NCBI GenBank assembly: GCA_030765055.1
Contig: CM060952.1
Span: forward strand, 174,509,518-174,573,517
Origin: Mantis religiosa
Taxonomy: Eukaryota > Arthropoda > Insecta > Mantodea > Mantidae
DNA: 64,000 nucleotides
Direction of reading: 5' to 3'
The notes below the pieces were generated by a model. That model was not told the origin of the DNA, did not search any database, and saw only the letters and a list, made by a program, of their open reading frames with translations. Shown here piece by piece: positions 12,640 to 24,333 of this stretch. Each line of letters begins with the position of its first letter. Within the stretch, counting starts at the first letter, position 1. A program made the position numbers and the translations under genes.

Positions 12640-12999
12640 CCCGCCCTGAAGAAAGTGGCCTGACATTGGATAAGTCAATTGAGTTAGTGAGGATTGCTGA
12701 ACAGAATACAAAATGTAAAAGGTGAGATTGGGTACAAAATTAGACAGAACCTAAAATTTGTGTTGGAGAAAAATAAATTATACCAAACAGTTTGCCAGAT
12801 TGCCAATATCTGTCAGGAAGAAACTTCATAACTGATGATTTTGAGCAGGATTTAACAGGCAGTGATATATATTTTTTTTCCTTTCAAATATGCAACATCT
12901 GTGGAAGTAGAGAGAAGTTTCTCAAAGTATAAAGCAGTTTTAGCTGACAATTGCCGTTCTTTTGATAACTTTAAGATGGCCACGGTGGTGTACTGCAAC
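12640..12999 (+). pseudogene. hAT transposase C-terminal remnant
   Basis: Cut-and-paste transposase remnant. Visible pieces are LDKSIELVRIAEQ, a degraded middle with several stops, NFITDDFEQDLTGSD, and the dimerisation-region motif SVEVERSFSKYKAVLADN ending VVYCNAK and a stop. The zinc finger and catalytic core are deleted. The motif order matches the minus-strand copy at 42966-43825. Confidence 0.8.
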
Positions 13000-13312
13000 G
13001 CTAAGTAAGGTATGTTTTGGCTAATGGGTACAGTAACTTATTTTTTCGTATTTTATAATGTTGAAAATGACCTGATTAATTTTGAATTTATTTATTATTT
13101 AGTAGCAATAATTGAACTATTTACTAAGAAAGTTAATTTTAAAATGTGGTTATTCCAAACACAATTTCATTATTTGTCTGTGACGGTTATTAATTTATTA
13201 TTATGAAAGAAATTGTTAATCTTTGTTAGGTCATTTTTTAAATGTTATGTGCATTTTTTAAAGTTTAAGGGCATTTTATAGCTCATTTTAGGTGAACAAC
13301 TTCCAGACCCTT

Positions 13313-14049
13313 TAATAATCATTCAAATACATTACAAATATGACATTATATTAACTAAAAATAAGTATGTGTTTGCAAAGGTTCACAGTGACGGGTAGAA
13401 AATAGCTTCGCACGCCTGGTAAAGTTCTTGAGATACCTGTCAACAATATTATCACAAAATGTATCTAATTTTGGATCTTGAGACATGACAGGCATCAGAA
13501 TAATATGATAGCATCAAGAATCTTGGCGCGATCAATGCGCAGAGAATTTAACCTGTAAACGGTTTGTTACTGGTGAGAAAAAAATAAAAGCGTGGTGCTC
13601 ATACTTTCATTTCTTGTTGATGACGTACTGTATACAGGAGTTAATGAACTACACTGAAATATTGTCAGAGCAATTGAAGATACCTTAAACAAATAATTGG
13701 AGACAGGAAATTTATGGTCTGTTGGTTCAAATGTGTAAGTTACGGCTATAAGTTTCTAAACTGCCAGTACATTATTGCTAATATGATACTATTTGATTAC
13801 ACAACAGATGAAAATGAAGAGACTTTTCGGAGCACTCCCTCTGGCGCACTGGTAACTAGAGCCCCGATTTGTAAGGAGATTCAGATCCTGAAGAAGGCCA
13901 AGATGCCGAAAGCTCGACCTTCATAAACATGAAACGGCTGATCACCCGCGAAGCCTTGATTAGTAATGCTTGGCGTGAAAGCTTCAAGTCTTACACAATT
14001 TGTGTCACAAGCCACGCCGTGTCTTACGACTTCAAGTGAACACAAAATG
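13313..14049. other. No gene seen
   Basis: AT-rich. TGGCGCACTGGTAACTAGAG near 13842 weakly resembles a tRNA A-box region, but no B box follows at the right distance. Short frames at 13714-13926 and 13881-14099 are unrecognised. Confidence 0.4.
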
Positions 14050-14212
14050 ATATATGTGTTAGATAACTCGGGACTGGGGCGGGTTTTCTCAGGGATCACC
14101 GGTTTTCCCCGTCATTTCATTCCACCGGTGCTCCGTCTTCAGCATGTATTATCAAAGTGTCACCGCCTGTGGAGCCATATATAGTAAAATAGGGCGTTAA
14201 ACGTTACACATT
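14050..14212 (+). mobile_element. SINE D fragment without head
   Basis: Matches the body and tail of the SINE at 11120-11395 in opposite orientation: GGGTTTTCTCAGGGATCACC, CCACCGGTGCTCCGTCTTCA, GTGTCACCGCCTGTGGAGCC and ATAGGGCGTTAAACGTTACA. The tRNA-like head is missing, consistent with 5' truncation. Confidence 0.7.
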
Positions 14213-14321
14213 TGTATCACATATTGTTATGGTGTTTACTGCATTTGGAAGCAATTGTCTGACCATCGGTTTAGATTATTTGTATTCCACATATATGTGC
14301 ATAGAAATCTTAACGAACCTG

Positions 14322-14430
14322 TAGCAGGGTGAGCCAGTCTGCCTCATATTCAAGGAGCCCCCAGTTCGATTTTCGGTTAGAGGAGTTTCTGGATAAGGTT
14401 CCTCCTGCTAAGTCCAAGCTCTAGGTAACC
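14322..14430 (+). mobile_element. SINE C head fragment
   Basis: GCAGGGTGAGCCAGTCTGCC, CAGTTCGATTTTCGG (degraded B box) and TTTCTGGATAAGGTTCC match the start of the SINEs at 8704 and 49302; the body is lost. Confidence 0.55.
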
Positions 14431-14508
14431 AAAATCTATTTAGCGAAGATTTCAATATTTTCATTCATTTATAGATTAACCTGCCTGGTTAAGGAATATG
14501 TATTATAA

Positions 14509-15489
14509 CACTGGGCAGTAAAAAAAATAATTTTTGAATGTTTCGAGCACTTTATAAGGCAACACCTGCTAATTTTGGGTTGAAAAAAACAAACATGACA
14601 ATGCAAATTTTTATTAGCTCTAGTTTCTATGATATACACTAGGTGGAAGCATTACATAATAACGGATTGAGAGAAAAGGATACATTTTATTTACATACAT
14701 GCTAACAATAATGAAAGTGCATTTGATTTTTTAAACTGGTAGTTACATGCTTAGGGTTCTAATTTGCTGGAGAAATACTTCGCAGATAGTCGTGTCTGAA
14801 GAGAATCATGTGGTGGCCTATTGACTTCGTCGTCTTTTAGCTTGCCTCTTGTAATGGAGTTCCCCAGAATCCCTATACAAAGACCAAAAGTAATCCGGAA
14901 GCATTACTTCATGGCCCTGATATCTTTGTTCCATAACAGAAATGTTCTGATGGAATCTCTCCCCATGTTCATCACTAACAGCTCCACAACTAGGAGGGAA
15001 AAAGTCTAGGTGGGAGTGTAGAAAATGGATCTTAAGGGACATGTTGCATCCAAGGTTACGGTATTTTTGCAGGAGCACTGTCACCAAATGCTTGTGGTTG
15101 TCATCTCTTTTGTTGCCTAAAAATCAATGAAAAAAAAAACCTTGAAGGATTCCCAAGCTTCCTTTTCTTTCACCTCCAAAATTTTGTCAAATGCAGGATC
15201 CTTTACAAGTTCTCTTATTTGTGGTCTGACAAAAATTCCTTCATTAACTTGTGCATCACTTAATTTCCAATTTTTTTCTCTGATTGTATTTTGTTATTTG
15301 ACAGGTGTGCCAACTCCCAGAAGAATTTCCCCCAAATTTAAAATCTTCACTCTAAAAAATGAAATGTCACTTTATCTTCAAAACAAGAGCTAATCTATCA
15401 TTTTTGTGGTGATTTTTTAATTCAGCAGATACAAATGCATGTAATTTCACTATTTTTAAGCCCAAAACATTTTCATTAATGCCCAGGTG
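14509..15489 (-). mobile_element. Family F DNA transposon, TAA target, copy 1
   Basis: 981 bp with inverted ends CACTGGGCA / TGCCCAGGTG and TAA on each side (14506-14508, 15490-15492). It is the reverse-complement relative of 36522-37506 (985 bp, TTA on each side) over its whole length, and of a worn copy at 50820-51560. A 3-bp TWA duplication is typical of PIF/Harbinger-type elements, but no PIF transposase is present. The near-equal lengths point to a non-autonomous family that spread after a shared deletion. Confidence 0.75.
14818..15330 (-). pseudogene. Family F coding remnant (HSHLDFFP protein)
   Basis: Two overlapping minus frames carry the conserved protein. The upstream part (15330-15090) has DAQVNEGIFV, RELVKDPAFDK and EAWESFK-like text with frame breaks. 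The downstream part (15087-14818, 89 codons) is open and contains KYRNLGCNMSLKIHFLHSHL, DFFPPSCGAVSDEHGERFHQ and MEQRYQGHEVML, ending KRRRSQ. I have seen similar HSHLDFFP...GERFHQDI proteins in insect and other animal genomes as repeated, unnamed genes. I know of no assigned function; a transposase C-terminal domain is an inference. Against the other copies it lacks the residues RWN after YQG. Confidence 0.65.
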
Positions 15490-15492
15490 TAA

Positions 15493-16689
15493 TCAAAGCC
15501 ATTGAAATATGCTATCCTAAGAGGGCCTTGACGACAGCAGGTCAAAGAATTCAATGAAAATTTATATGTATTAACAAAGAATAGAAGAGAAACTTTATGG
15601 AAGAGTGAGTGCAGAAATTCATGTCATTGCGATGCTTCTGATTTTTTTTTCCCTTATAATTCAGTTATCCCTTTTTTTATGTGGAGTTGGTCCACAAAAA
15701 TAAATTGCTTCGATGTTGGTGGAACTTTAGTCGTACTGGTTTTCATGTAAGCTAACGAAAAGGAAAGTCATCAAAGATTTATAATTTCGTGCCTTATTTC
15801 GCTTAAATTATGCAATATACGTAATTTTTTATGCTGTAATGTTAGTGAGTTAACGTGAGCTTAGTCCCTTGCATTTCTTTTTAGCACGCTGACTCAAAAA
15901 CATTCCAGGACTGCATAACGTATTAATAAAATAGTTGCAATTGTGCTCAAATGAGAAGAAAATTCCTTGAAAATAAAGCTTGATTTAAGGACATATTCTT
16001 TTAAAAAGACCCTATAAAGAACATTAAAATCAAGTTTCATAAGAGAATGGTGGAACCGTTTCCCGAAAGACAACAGTTTGAAATCTAAAGCTGTGCAGAT
16101 TTGTAGGACTGGTTGACACCACAGGAGGGTGCATTAAAGCACTGATTGTTATCGGCTATTAGGGTACGTTTTTCAGAAGAAAGAGACTGAGCTTGCCCTT
16201 CCAGGTATTTCTCTGGACATGTGACAAAACCTAAGGTTGAAACCGTTCGTTCCTTGATCGGCGTAAGATTACTTGGCGCCAGTGAATTAGATGTGAATGT
16301 CTGTGTTGTTGAACTGAGGATAGTGCGGAAAAAAATTAATACCAGCAACACGTCACTGTTCCCCAATATGCTGATTGCTTGCTACTTATAATATATGCTA
16401 CTTATAATTATTTCTTCTTCTCCTTTCTTTTCTTGTTGTGTCAATATATTTCAGCTTCATATTTCTGTGCTTTGTCTTCTCAAATTTTTTTCTCAGCGTT
16501 TATAATATGCATTTCGTTTACATATTCGTTTCTTGATTTTAATTTCTGTTTATGAAATACTATATTGTTTATTAACTCCAAATGATGCGGCTGATATTTG
16601 CGTCTAATTTTGATGGGATATTTTAAATATTAAAATCACCAGATGTTTATAATGGATTACTTAATTGATGGAAATTAATCAATTCTTTA
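15493..16689. other. No gene seen
   Basis: AT-rich. A 93-codon minus frame at 16085-16366 shows no recognisable motif and no supporting splice signals. Confidence 0.45.
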
Positions 16690-17275
16690 CACTAGAAGTA
16701 TATAGGCTAAGGGTTTTTGATAACGAAGAGTCAACATGAAAAATTCAATTTCATGGCCGGGATTTGAACCACGGATCTCCTGGTTTCCGTCCAGTCGCTC
16801 TAACCCATTGAGCTACCATGGCCAACTTGCCATCATTACATTAAATTCTCCATTTGACTCGTATATTTCCTCGGTAAACCACTAGGGTTCTCATGTTCGA
16901 GATACACCATTTGAGGCGACTTACTATCGTAAGTAATTGAATTTTTCATGTTGACTATTTATCAAAAACCTAAGCTATATACGGCTAGTGTGAGAAACGA
17001 TTAATTTCCATCAATTAACTAAGACAATATGATGAAACTTGGAACTCAAGTACTTACGATAGTAATTCGCCACAAACGGTGTATCTTGGATGGAAGAATA
17101 CGTTTTGATTTACCGGGGAAAATTACGAGTCAATTGGAGAATTTAATGTCGTGACGGCAAGCTGGCCGTAGTAGCTCAATGGGTTAGAGCGACTGGACGG
17201 AAACCAGGAGATCCGTGGTTCAAATCCCGGCCATGGCATTGAATTTTTCACGTTGACTCTATTTAAATGGATGTT
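16690..17275. repeat. Fold-back element with tRNA-like ends, family G copy 1
   Basis: The outer segments are inverted copies: GAGTCAACATGAAAAATTCA (16728 on) against the reverse complement of the right end near 17255-17270. Each arm carries a tRNA-like sequence (16755-16824 minus, 17165-17237 plus) followed inward by ACATTAAATTCTCCATTTGA / TCAATTGGAGAATTTAATGT. The centre holds a second GTCAACATGAAAAATTC-type end and GTATATAGCTTAGG. Related units lie at 35165-35280, 37860-38330 and 38765-39145. Confidence 0.75.
17165..17237 (+). repeat. tRNA-like sequence in family G
   Basis: Folds as a cloverleaf on paper: D arm GCTC...GAGC, anticodon arm ACTGG/CCAGG with loop ACGGAAA, T loop TTCAAAT. Acceptor stem GCCGTAG/CCATGGC has two mismatches, the T stem is poor, and position 33 is C instead of U. 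With an inverted twin at 16755-16824, it is read as a repeat-borne relic, not a working tRNA gene. Confidence 0.6.
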
Positions 17276-17739
17276 TAAACATGGTATAAAATTTCAAAGG
17301 ATTCCAGACCTCATTAAAGTCTGTATGGAAAGTATTATTCATAATCTCTGACATTAGTACCTTTCAGTACATTAGATCAGAGCGATGACCTCCATTAAAG
17401 TCAGCACGATTTTTTGACCGAAAATATTAACGCAAACCTTAAACTCTTCCCGTACAAGTCATACAATAAGGAATAAGCAATAATTCCACATTCACATGAA
17501 GAGCTTGTTATCTCGCGTCTATCGAATTCTAAATCACATTGTGCATAAAGGTAGCAGTATTAAGAAGTTTAGAACTTCCTTGACAATTTTACCTTTTCCT
17601 CATTTATCTACGTTAGGCAGGAGAACTTTTCTTTTTCTTTTAAATTTATGCTGCCTTTAACTCGAATGGTCAATCGGAGGCCGTTGCCTTTGGAACATAT
17701 CGAAGGTGTTAACTCGTATACGTTGAGTTTTAATCATTA
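17276..17739. other. No gene seen
   Basis: AT-rich sequence with no recognised repeat or open frame. Confidence 0.4.
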
Positions 17740-17905
17740 GATCACGCAAACATTTACACTCTCATTCATATTTCCAGACTTTGGGCAAAATGGGGAATTA
17801 TCTTGCTCGGATAAAAATCCCAGCCCCACGACGGGAATCGAACCGATACCTCTAGCACGGCAGGCAGGTGCTATACCGACTGAGTTACGGGTCCAGACAT
17901 TGTTC
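17740..17905 (-). mobile_element. tRNA-derived SINE, family H
   Basis: On the minus strand: CCCGTAACTCAGTCGGTATA (A box), then GGTATCGGTTCGATTCCCGT (B box), then GTGGGGCTGGGATTTTTATC and GAGCAAGATAATTCCCCATT. The internal pol III promoter spacing is right. It is the only copy of this family in the window. Confidence 0.7.
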
Positions 17906-18117
17906 GAAGCTTTCGGGATGTGCATGTTTCCAGGAAAGTGAATCTGTGGAGTCAGACAGCCGTTAAACATTTCTGAAGACAATATTCAGAAAATTCCCCT
18001 CCAAGCCATCATTTATTGTTCCTCCAAAACTGCACAGCGATTTTGTTTATATCTTCTGTCTGAAGTAATTTATGACAAACTTAATACACACATTGAATTT
18101 CCTGCGAAGCCCCTTTA

Positions 18118-18568
<451 letters not shown>

Positions 18569-19298
18569 CTAGGGATGTTGTTTAGGAAGATGGTTATTAA
18601 TACGAATTGTTGAGAGGCATAGAAGAGTTTACTGCAGTAATAGTTGAAGCATATAGTTTAGATTAAGATTTTCCTGGAAATGTCCATTTCATGATAATTC
18701 GACGTTTTTATTTTCATCTGCTAGAATGATAATAAGTTTTCAAGTCAAGTAGCTTTTTCCTCCTAAATCCTGCAAAGAGTGTCAAAGCAGGTATTTTGAA
18801 AGAGCGAATTGTCATGGTGCTCTCCAGTATACTCTTGAGCATTTGGTGTAAAACGTGTGGTAAAATCACTTCTAAAATAAAAAAATAATAAACAAGCCCT
18901 TAGGATCCCTTTCGGGCAAAAGCCTCCTATCACATATAGCAGGGTTAGTTCAATGTACTTTGTTCTCACAGGATGAGCTAGTCTCTGCGAGTTAAATTTA
19001 CCTTTGTGTCCGTACCTACTTTTCCTTTATCCGTTTATTATGAACCCACACACATTGCGTTCCACCATTTTCCACTGCATTATCGACTAGTAATATTTAT
19101 TTTGTGTAATAGGTCACATAAAAGCAATAATTTTAAATATACTAAAATGGATATGAAAATAAAGGATAGTGGGCACGGAGAATTGTGTAAATAATATAGT
19201 ATAGTGTGAAATGAATTAAAATATGAATCTGACTTATAATTATCCATACACGTATTTAATTTATATTTCCACCGCTTGACCTTTGCTTAAATCCGTAT
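18569..19298. other. No gene seen
   Basis: AT-rich, with short unrecognised frames at 18763-18969 and 19006-19194. Confidence 0.45.
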
Positions 19299-19661
19299 TG
19301 TCGCGAGCCCATTGTTGATCGAGGCGACGACGGTGACTAGTTCAAAGGTACGGGCAGTGTAGTGTGTAGATAAAAGCTCGCCGAAACGAGGGGGGGGGGG
19401 GACGAAGGAGACGGATTTCTCAAGAGTTCGCTTTGTTCCTGATTGAGAATATTCCGGAATGTGAGTAATCCATAAAACGACAGCCCGCCCGCCACAGAGT
19501 CAGTAGGTAATTGAACTCGCGTGCGTGAACAGCTGTTTGTTTGTGGTCAATGACCTTGCAAGTTGTATTGTGTATGTGACGTAATTTTTATTGACGTAAT
19601 AAAGTGCAATTTTTGTTGTTTGTAACCTGGACTTTTGATTTCACAAACCCACAACGTCGCA
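19299..19661 (+). mobile_element. Solo LTR, family copy 3 in order (plus)
   Basis: Starts TGTCGCGAGCCC and ends ACAAACCCACAACGTCGCA. Shared family marks are GTGTAGATAAAAGCTCGCCG, GTGTATGTGACGTAATTTTT and the terminal CACAAACCCACAA. It holds an AATAAAG signal near 19599 and a run of G at 19391-19401. It is shorter (363 bp) than its relatives. Flanks are GTAT and ATAT. No gag or pol is near it. Confidence 0.55.
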
Positions 19662-21080
19662 ATATATATTAATTGTTATAGCTGAAAATCTGTATGCTTT
19701 CATATAATTTTATTTAAAGGTACTTAAAGCAGCTACTTAATAGTGTATCCTTTTAATTTGTTAAGTAATGAAACATGATAAATTATTGGTTGAAGTGTCC
19801 GAATCCCTCATGAAAATATCTGTGGTGCGACCTCAAGGATATTGAACATTTCCCCAATTTTTACTTAGGTAAAGTATTCATTGTTGCTAACTGGCAACTA
19901 TAAGGCATTATCTCGAATTGGACATTGAATATCCCTCAATGAAATAGCAGTAATCTATGTGTATTCTCATTCGTGGTATAAAAGAGTGAAAAATGCCTTT
20001 GTGTCCAAGTGATACACTATAATAATTATTACGCAATGATTTCTATCAACAATTATAAAATTGGTTGCAGACATTTGTGCCAATAAAATAGAATATAAGG
20101 GAAAGAATATTGTTTTAACATTTTTGGAGATTTTACACTTCAAATAGTTACACTTCCTTTACTGCAGTTGATATGTGATTAATGATTGATTTTGTAATGC
20201 ATGTTGTGGTTCAATGTTCCTCATTTTGCACTTAAACTAAGCAACATTAGCGATGTGGCAGAGCTGCACAAACCGTTCCTTCTCTGACACGAAACATGTA
20301 CATCGATCATGAGGTCTACCGAGTACATTAAGATAAATAATGATGTGTCAAAACCTGTTAATTAGGTTGTGTAGAAAGCCCGTACGTGTCTATTTGACGG
20401 CAATACTCAGCAGGGAGCAAGGTTGTGGGTGGTGGACTGAGTGATGTGACATTAACTTTTCGAATGCAGTTTTCCAACGTTTTTCTTTTAAATAAATATT
20501 TAAAATGGAAAATATCTGTATCTATAACTTACGATAAGCAAGGTAAATTAAGATTGGCCACATATTACGTAAATTTATTGAGATTTGTCCGGACATATAT
20601 TTTTGTAACTAAAAACTCTGCTTTTCAAATCTTAAAATAGACACCAAAGTTAGATGTGGATTAGTTTATTTTTAGATTCACGGAATAATATGTTTAGGTG
20701 CAACATATTTAAGAATTTAACTGTTTAAGAAAATGCAAACTCACAATAAATCCTTTAAATATTCTAATTTAGATTGCAAACAAACTCGTTATGAATATCA
20801 CAACACCAAAATGCTTTGAAATTGTGCATCAAATACACAAATTCTGTGTTTATCGCTTACTTTCTGCTGAATTATTTCTGTTGTTTACATTTAATATAAA
20901 TGAATTCTACAATTAAGAATACTTTCAATAAATTGATAGAAACAGAAAGGTCTCTAAACTATCTTCACCAGAAATGTTATATTATCCGTACATTTTTAAA
21001 CAATAATATGAAAACAAAATGTACTAAGTGAGTAACAAATTTAATGGAATATGAGAGACTACTTCCCTGTTGAAATAAAG
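19662..21080. other. No gene seen
   Basis: Strongly AT-rich. A 71-codon frame at 20425-20640 has no recognised motif. It ends at the TA target of the next mariner. Confidence 0.45.
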
Positions 21081-21082
21081 TA

Positions 21083-21989
21083 CGAGGGCTGTACAATAAA
21101 GAATGATCATAATTTTTTTACGGTCATAATTTTTCACACTAAAATTCAATCTTATTATATTCTGTTAGGTTAATGTGAAACAAACACGCTGTAGTAGTTT
21201 CATTGTCGGTACTCCTGGTTTCCGCCAGTGAGAACCAGGTAAGTTCAGACATGTTCAGTATCGCCTACCGATGCAATGGAGGTTACATGCAGTTAAAATT
21301 GATGTTAGAGGAATATCTGGAGTCTCTTTCAAACGTAATCACTGCTGATGAAATATGGTTACATAATTTTGATCCTGAGAGCAAACAGCAAAGCTTAGTA
21401 TGGAAATCTACTTCATCACCAACCCCCCAAAAAGCAAAAGTGGTTGCTTCTGCTGGGAAAGTTATGGTCATCTCATTCTTTGATAATCATGGAATGGTTT
21501 ATCAGCATGTTGTACCTGCACACATATCAGTAACTGGATAATACTACAGGGATGTCCTGAAAACATTGCAAGTCCATATCAAAAGCAAAAGACCACATTT
21601 CCATAAAGCAGGCTGGATGCTGCACCACGATAATGCGCGGCCGCATATTGCAATGTTGTTGCAAAAATCAACGTGAGGTGCATCCCTCACCTTCCCTATT
21701 GTCCGGATTTAGGCCCACGTGACTTTTTTCTATTCCCTAACTTGAAGAAACGCCTTCGTGGGAGGCATTATCCATCATCAGAAGCAGTGGTAAAAGCTTC
21801 GTAGGCGATTTTGAAGTATCTCTAAAAAATGGTTTCCAGCATATCCTTGAAGATTGGCAGAAACGCTAGGACAAGTGGATCGCATTCAGGGGAGACTATT
21901 TTGAGAAGGAGCACCAAAATTATGAGGATGAGTAAACGTACGTTTTCGAAAAAAAAAGTTTGTGATGATTCTTTATTGAACAGCCGTCG
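21083..21989 (+). mobile_element. Mariner element, internally deleted
   Basis: TA at 21081-21082 and 21990-21991. The terminal inverted repeats CGAGGGCTGTACAATAAAGA and CGACGGCTGTTCAATAAAGA (right end, reversed) match well. It is the same family as the elements at 31150-32414 (minus) and 45208-46440 (plus). About 350 bp covering the N-terminal helix-turn-helix region is missing compared with those. Confidence 0.9.
21268..21935 (+). pseudogene. Mariner transposase remnant
   Basis: Cut-and-paste transposase with mariner D,D34D chemistry, acting at TA sites. Visible: LSNVITADEIWLHNFDPESK (first Asp), VVASAGKVMVISFFDNHGMV, then a stop after HISVTG at 21539, LHHDNARPHIA (second Asp, about 21622), a frameshift, and PDLGPRDFFLFPNLKKRL (third Asp, about 21704). 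The tail shifts frame again. The N-terminal DNA-binding half is deleted, so this copy is inactive. Confidence 0.88.
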
Positions 21990-21991
21990 TA

Positions 21992-23519
21992 TATACAACC
22001 AACGGTCCAACGGTCTTATGGGAATATTTTGGATAACTGCGTTTTCTATCCAGTTCAATTGATTTTCAAATCTGTTGTACCGCTATTGATAGAAATCATC
22101 ATCAAAAGGCTTATCGATGCATCCGACCACTGCAGTTTTGTGCCATTCATAGTCTCATGGAAATATTTTTGGAATAGTCTTTAATGAAGTTTTCTATTGG
22201 ATTCAATTGATTTTGAAACCTGTGACATCACTTCTGATAAAACATTATCAATAGGTTTATCGGATATAAATTTTATGCAGACATATGGGCAAATGATAAC
22301 TAAACCATCATTATAGCTATAGAAGTATTAGCGTTTAATCCATTTTATTCGTTGAATGTAGTATGATTCACTAATTTCAGAGGGTCTGTTGATTACTGGC
22401 AATTACAATCTATTTAAAAGTATGGGCACAATTAAAATGTTATTATCTTCATTTTTAAATGACCCCGTAAATACTATATAATTTGTGTTTGTAAGGAGTA
22501 GTTCTAAAATTTTGGGATCCTCTTTTCGAAATAACACTTTATATATTCACGTTTACTAAAGCCCTAAAGCATTCCTTTATCAAAGGGTCGGAGCACATGA
22601 GACCCTCTCGGGAGAATTGGCAGACATCGTTGCAAAATTATAGCTGTGCAATACTAGTACAACAAAAGGGTCTGACAGTAAATCACTCTTCAGTGATAAA
22701 CTTTTAAAGTTAACAAGCAGTTCTTACTTAACAGTATAGCTCATTGTTGTATGTTACATTTTCTATTCTTTTAGGAATGTAATTGAAAAATTTGTAAATT
22801 TACACAGAAAAATAATTTATGTCGATGACATTTTATGTAGCCAACACTAGAAATCCAACAGAATGTGTAGAAATATTAAATTTCTAGAATAAAGTCGTTC
22901 AGAATGTACAAAATTCAGTTTTCTCCGAGTAGCCTGAAGCATTCTATTCTCTGACATGTCAGTGCAGGCTAAGAGTTCGTGTCCATTCGTCTTTCTCGGA
23001 AGTACAACTCCCAGACAATGTCCCTTTGCAGAATTCCACTTTTTAGGAATGCAGGTAGTAAGGACGAGAAAGGTTGGGAATTGTCCTTTACAAAACTTTG
23101 GTGGTCCACAAGAATGTTGATGTTCACTTAACTTGGGGGTTTTCCAGCCACGTAACGCTTGGAATACTCCGCCCATGTTCTGTGAAGGGACAAAAAGAGC
23201 CTTATAGTCTGTCAACCTCCACAGATTGACATCTGAAAATATTCCAGTTAGTAGACGGAAATACCGTTATTAGAGAATAACTTCTTGACCGTTGTAGAGG
23301 GTGGAGATTGGGCTGGTTTGCACTAATATGGGGAAGCTTGTTTACAAAGGGAAATATCTTTGTATAAGAACTGAATGGTTATGGCACCGTTACTTTTGGT
23401 GTAGTCAAGATAAGTGAAATGGTTACTAGCTATTTTGGTTCACAAATCAGCTGAAATTTAGGTACATTTTTCACAGAATATTCTGAATCACAGCGAAGTC
23501 TGATGTTAAATAAAAATAA
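21992..23519. other. Unassigned; one 122-codon minus frame
   Basis: AT-rich except around 22847-23215, where the minus strand is open for 122 codons (includes GHCLGVVLPRKTNGHELLAC and NRMLQATRRKLNFVHSERLY). I recognise no family, see no signal peptide, and no clear splice sites border it. A diverged repeat or chance frame is likely. Confidence 0.35.
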
Positions 23520-23772
23520 CCGAAAAAACAAATTTTATAAATCAAAGTTAAACCAACAGATGCTAAAATCGACGTTAACAAATGTAACGTAACAATTGTC
23601 AGAGCGCTAAAATTAATGTTAAATTTCTTGTATTTTACCAACCTGTTTTCTTAAAATGTTAACAAACCTGTGTTAACGCCAAGAAACTTGTAAATATCAC
23701 AGCTATAGAAGGCTATGGATGATTTTCTGAAGGTACCCCGATGCGCTTTTGTTTTCATTTTCGTCTGCACAA

Positions 23773-24036
23773 ATGGCGGATGAACAAAATAATAAATAAA
23801 GCCGTGAGACAAATTTCTCATCGACGGAGAAAGAATTGTTAATTGAAATGGTGACGAAGTGTAAGGATATCGTGGAAAATAAGAGGACGGATGCAGTGAA
23901 GGTAAAAGAGAAAGATGTCGCGGGGAAAATATTTGAAACGAATTTAATTCAAATGCATGTGTTACTACTACAAGCACCAAATAACTTGTCAGTATTACGT
24001 AAATTTAAAACGAGGTGCGAAGAACAAGTGACTTAA
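23773..24036 (+). pseudogene. Myb/SANT-like DNA-binding protein remnant
   Basis: Starts ATG with MADEQNNK, then a TAA stop, then continues in the same frame with FSSTEKELLIEMVTKCKDIV and ENKRTDAVKVKEKDVAGKIF, ending CEEQVT. This matches the single-helix-bundle Myb/SANT-like domain proteins encoded beside Harbinger transposases, which bind element ends and help import the nuclease. A Trp expected in the DVAWKKI region is Gly here. The frame after GKIFET no longer matches well, so a frameshift is likely. Its 3' end lies inside a tandem duplication (23993-24333). Confidence 0.65.
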
Positions 24037-24333
24037 ACGTTTCAAGACGGGAGGTGGACAATGTATTATCCCAAATAATTCAGTGAATTGTAAAATCGCA
24101 AAGTTATTAATACTTGAAGCAAAGGCGAGATTGGCATATTCCTTTCGATGTATATTCTAACTCTTATTACGTAAATTTAAAACGAGGTGCGGAGAAGGAC
24201 AAGAGAATTGAACGTTTCAAGACGGCAGGTGGACAGTGTATTATCCACATAATTCAGTGAATTATAAAATCGCAAGTTTATTGATACTTGAAGCAAAGGC
24301 GAGATCGCCATATTCCTTTTGATGCATGTTCTA
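23993..24333 (+). repeat. 172-bp tandem duplication
   Basis: TATTACGTAAATTTAAAACG starts at 23993 and again at 24165. Both copies continue with ACGTTTCAAGACGG, AATTCAGTGAATT and ACTTGAAGCAAAGGCGAGAT. They differ at scattered bases. It lies over the 3' end of the Myb/SANT remnant. Confidence 0.85.

Larger units (their letters stand above)
12184..13312 (+). mobile_element. hAT-type transposon, internally deleted copy
   Basis: Starts TAGGGCCCGTATTTTGATAA and ends CAACTTCCAGACCCTT. Both ends align with the better copy at 42641-44350 (minus). The left 190 bases, an embedded SINE piece, the transposase C-terminus and a 300-bp AT-rich 3' region are all shared. The possible 8-bp target duplication is degenerate here. 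Length is 1129 bp against 1710 bp for the other copy. Confidence 0.75.

Noticed and set aside
13012..13206. 64-codon frame (MFWLMGTVTYFF...) resembling the frame at 42673-42960
   Set aside because: The two are the hAT 3' untranslated regions. Over the first 25 codons nearly every base difference changes the amino acid, with almost no synonymous changes, so there is no sign of coding selection.
16755..16824. Working tRNA gene
   Set aside because: It is one arm of a fold-back repeat, with a poor T stem and C at position 33; several near-identical copies lie in the same repeat family.
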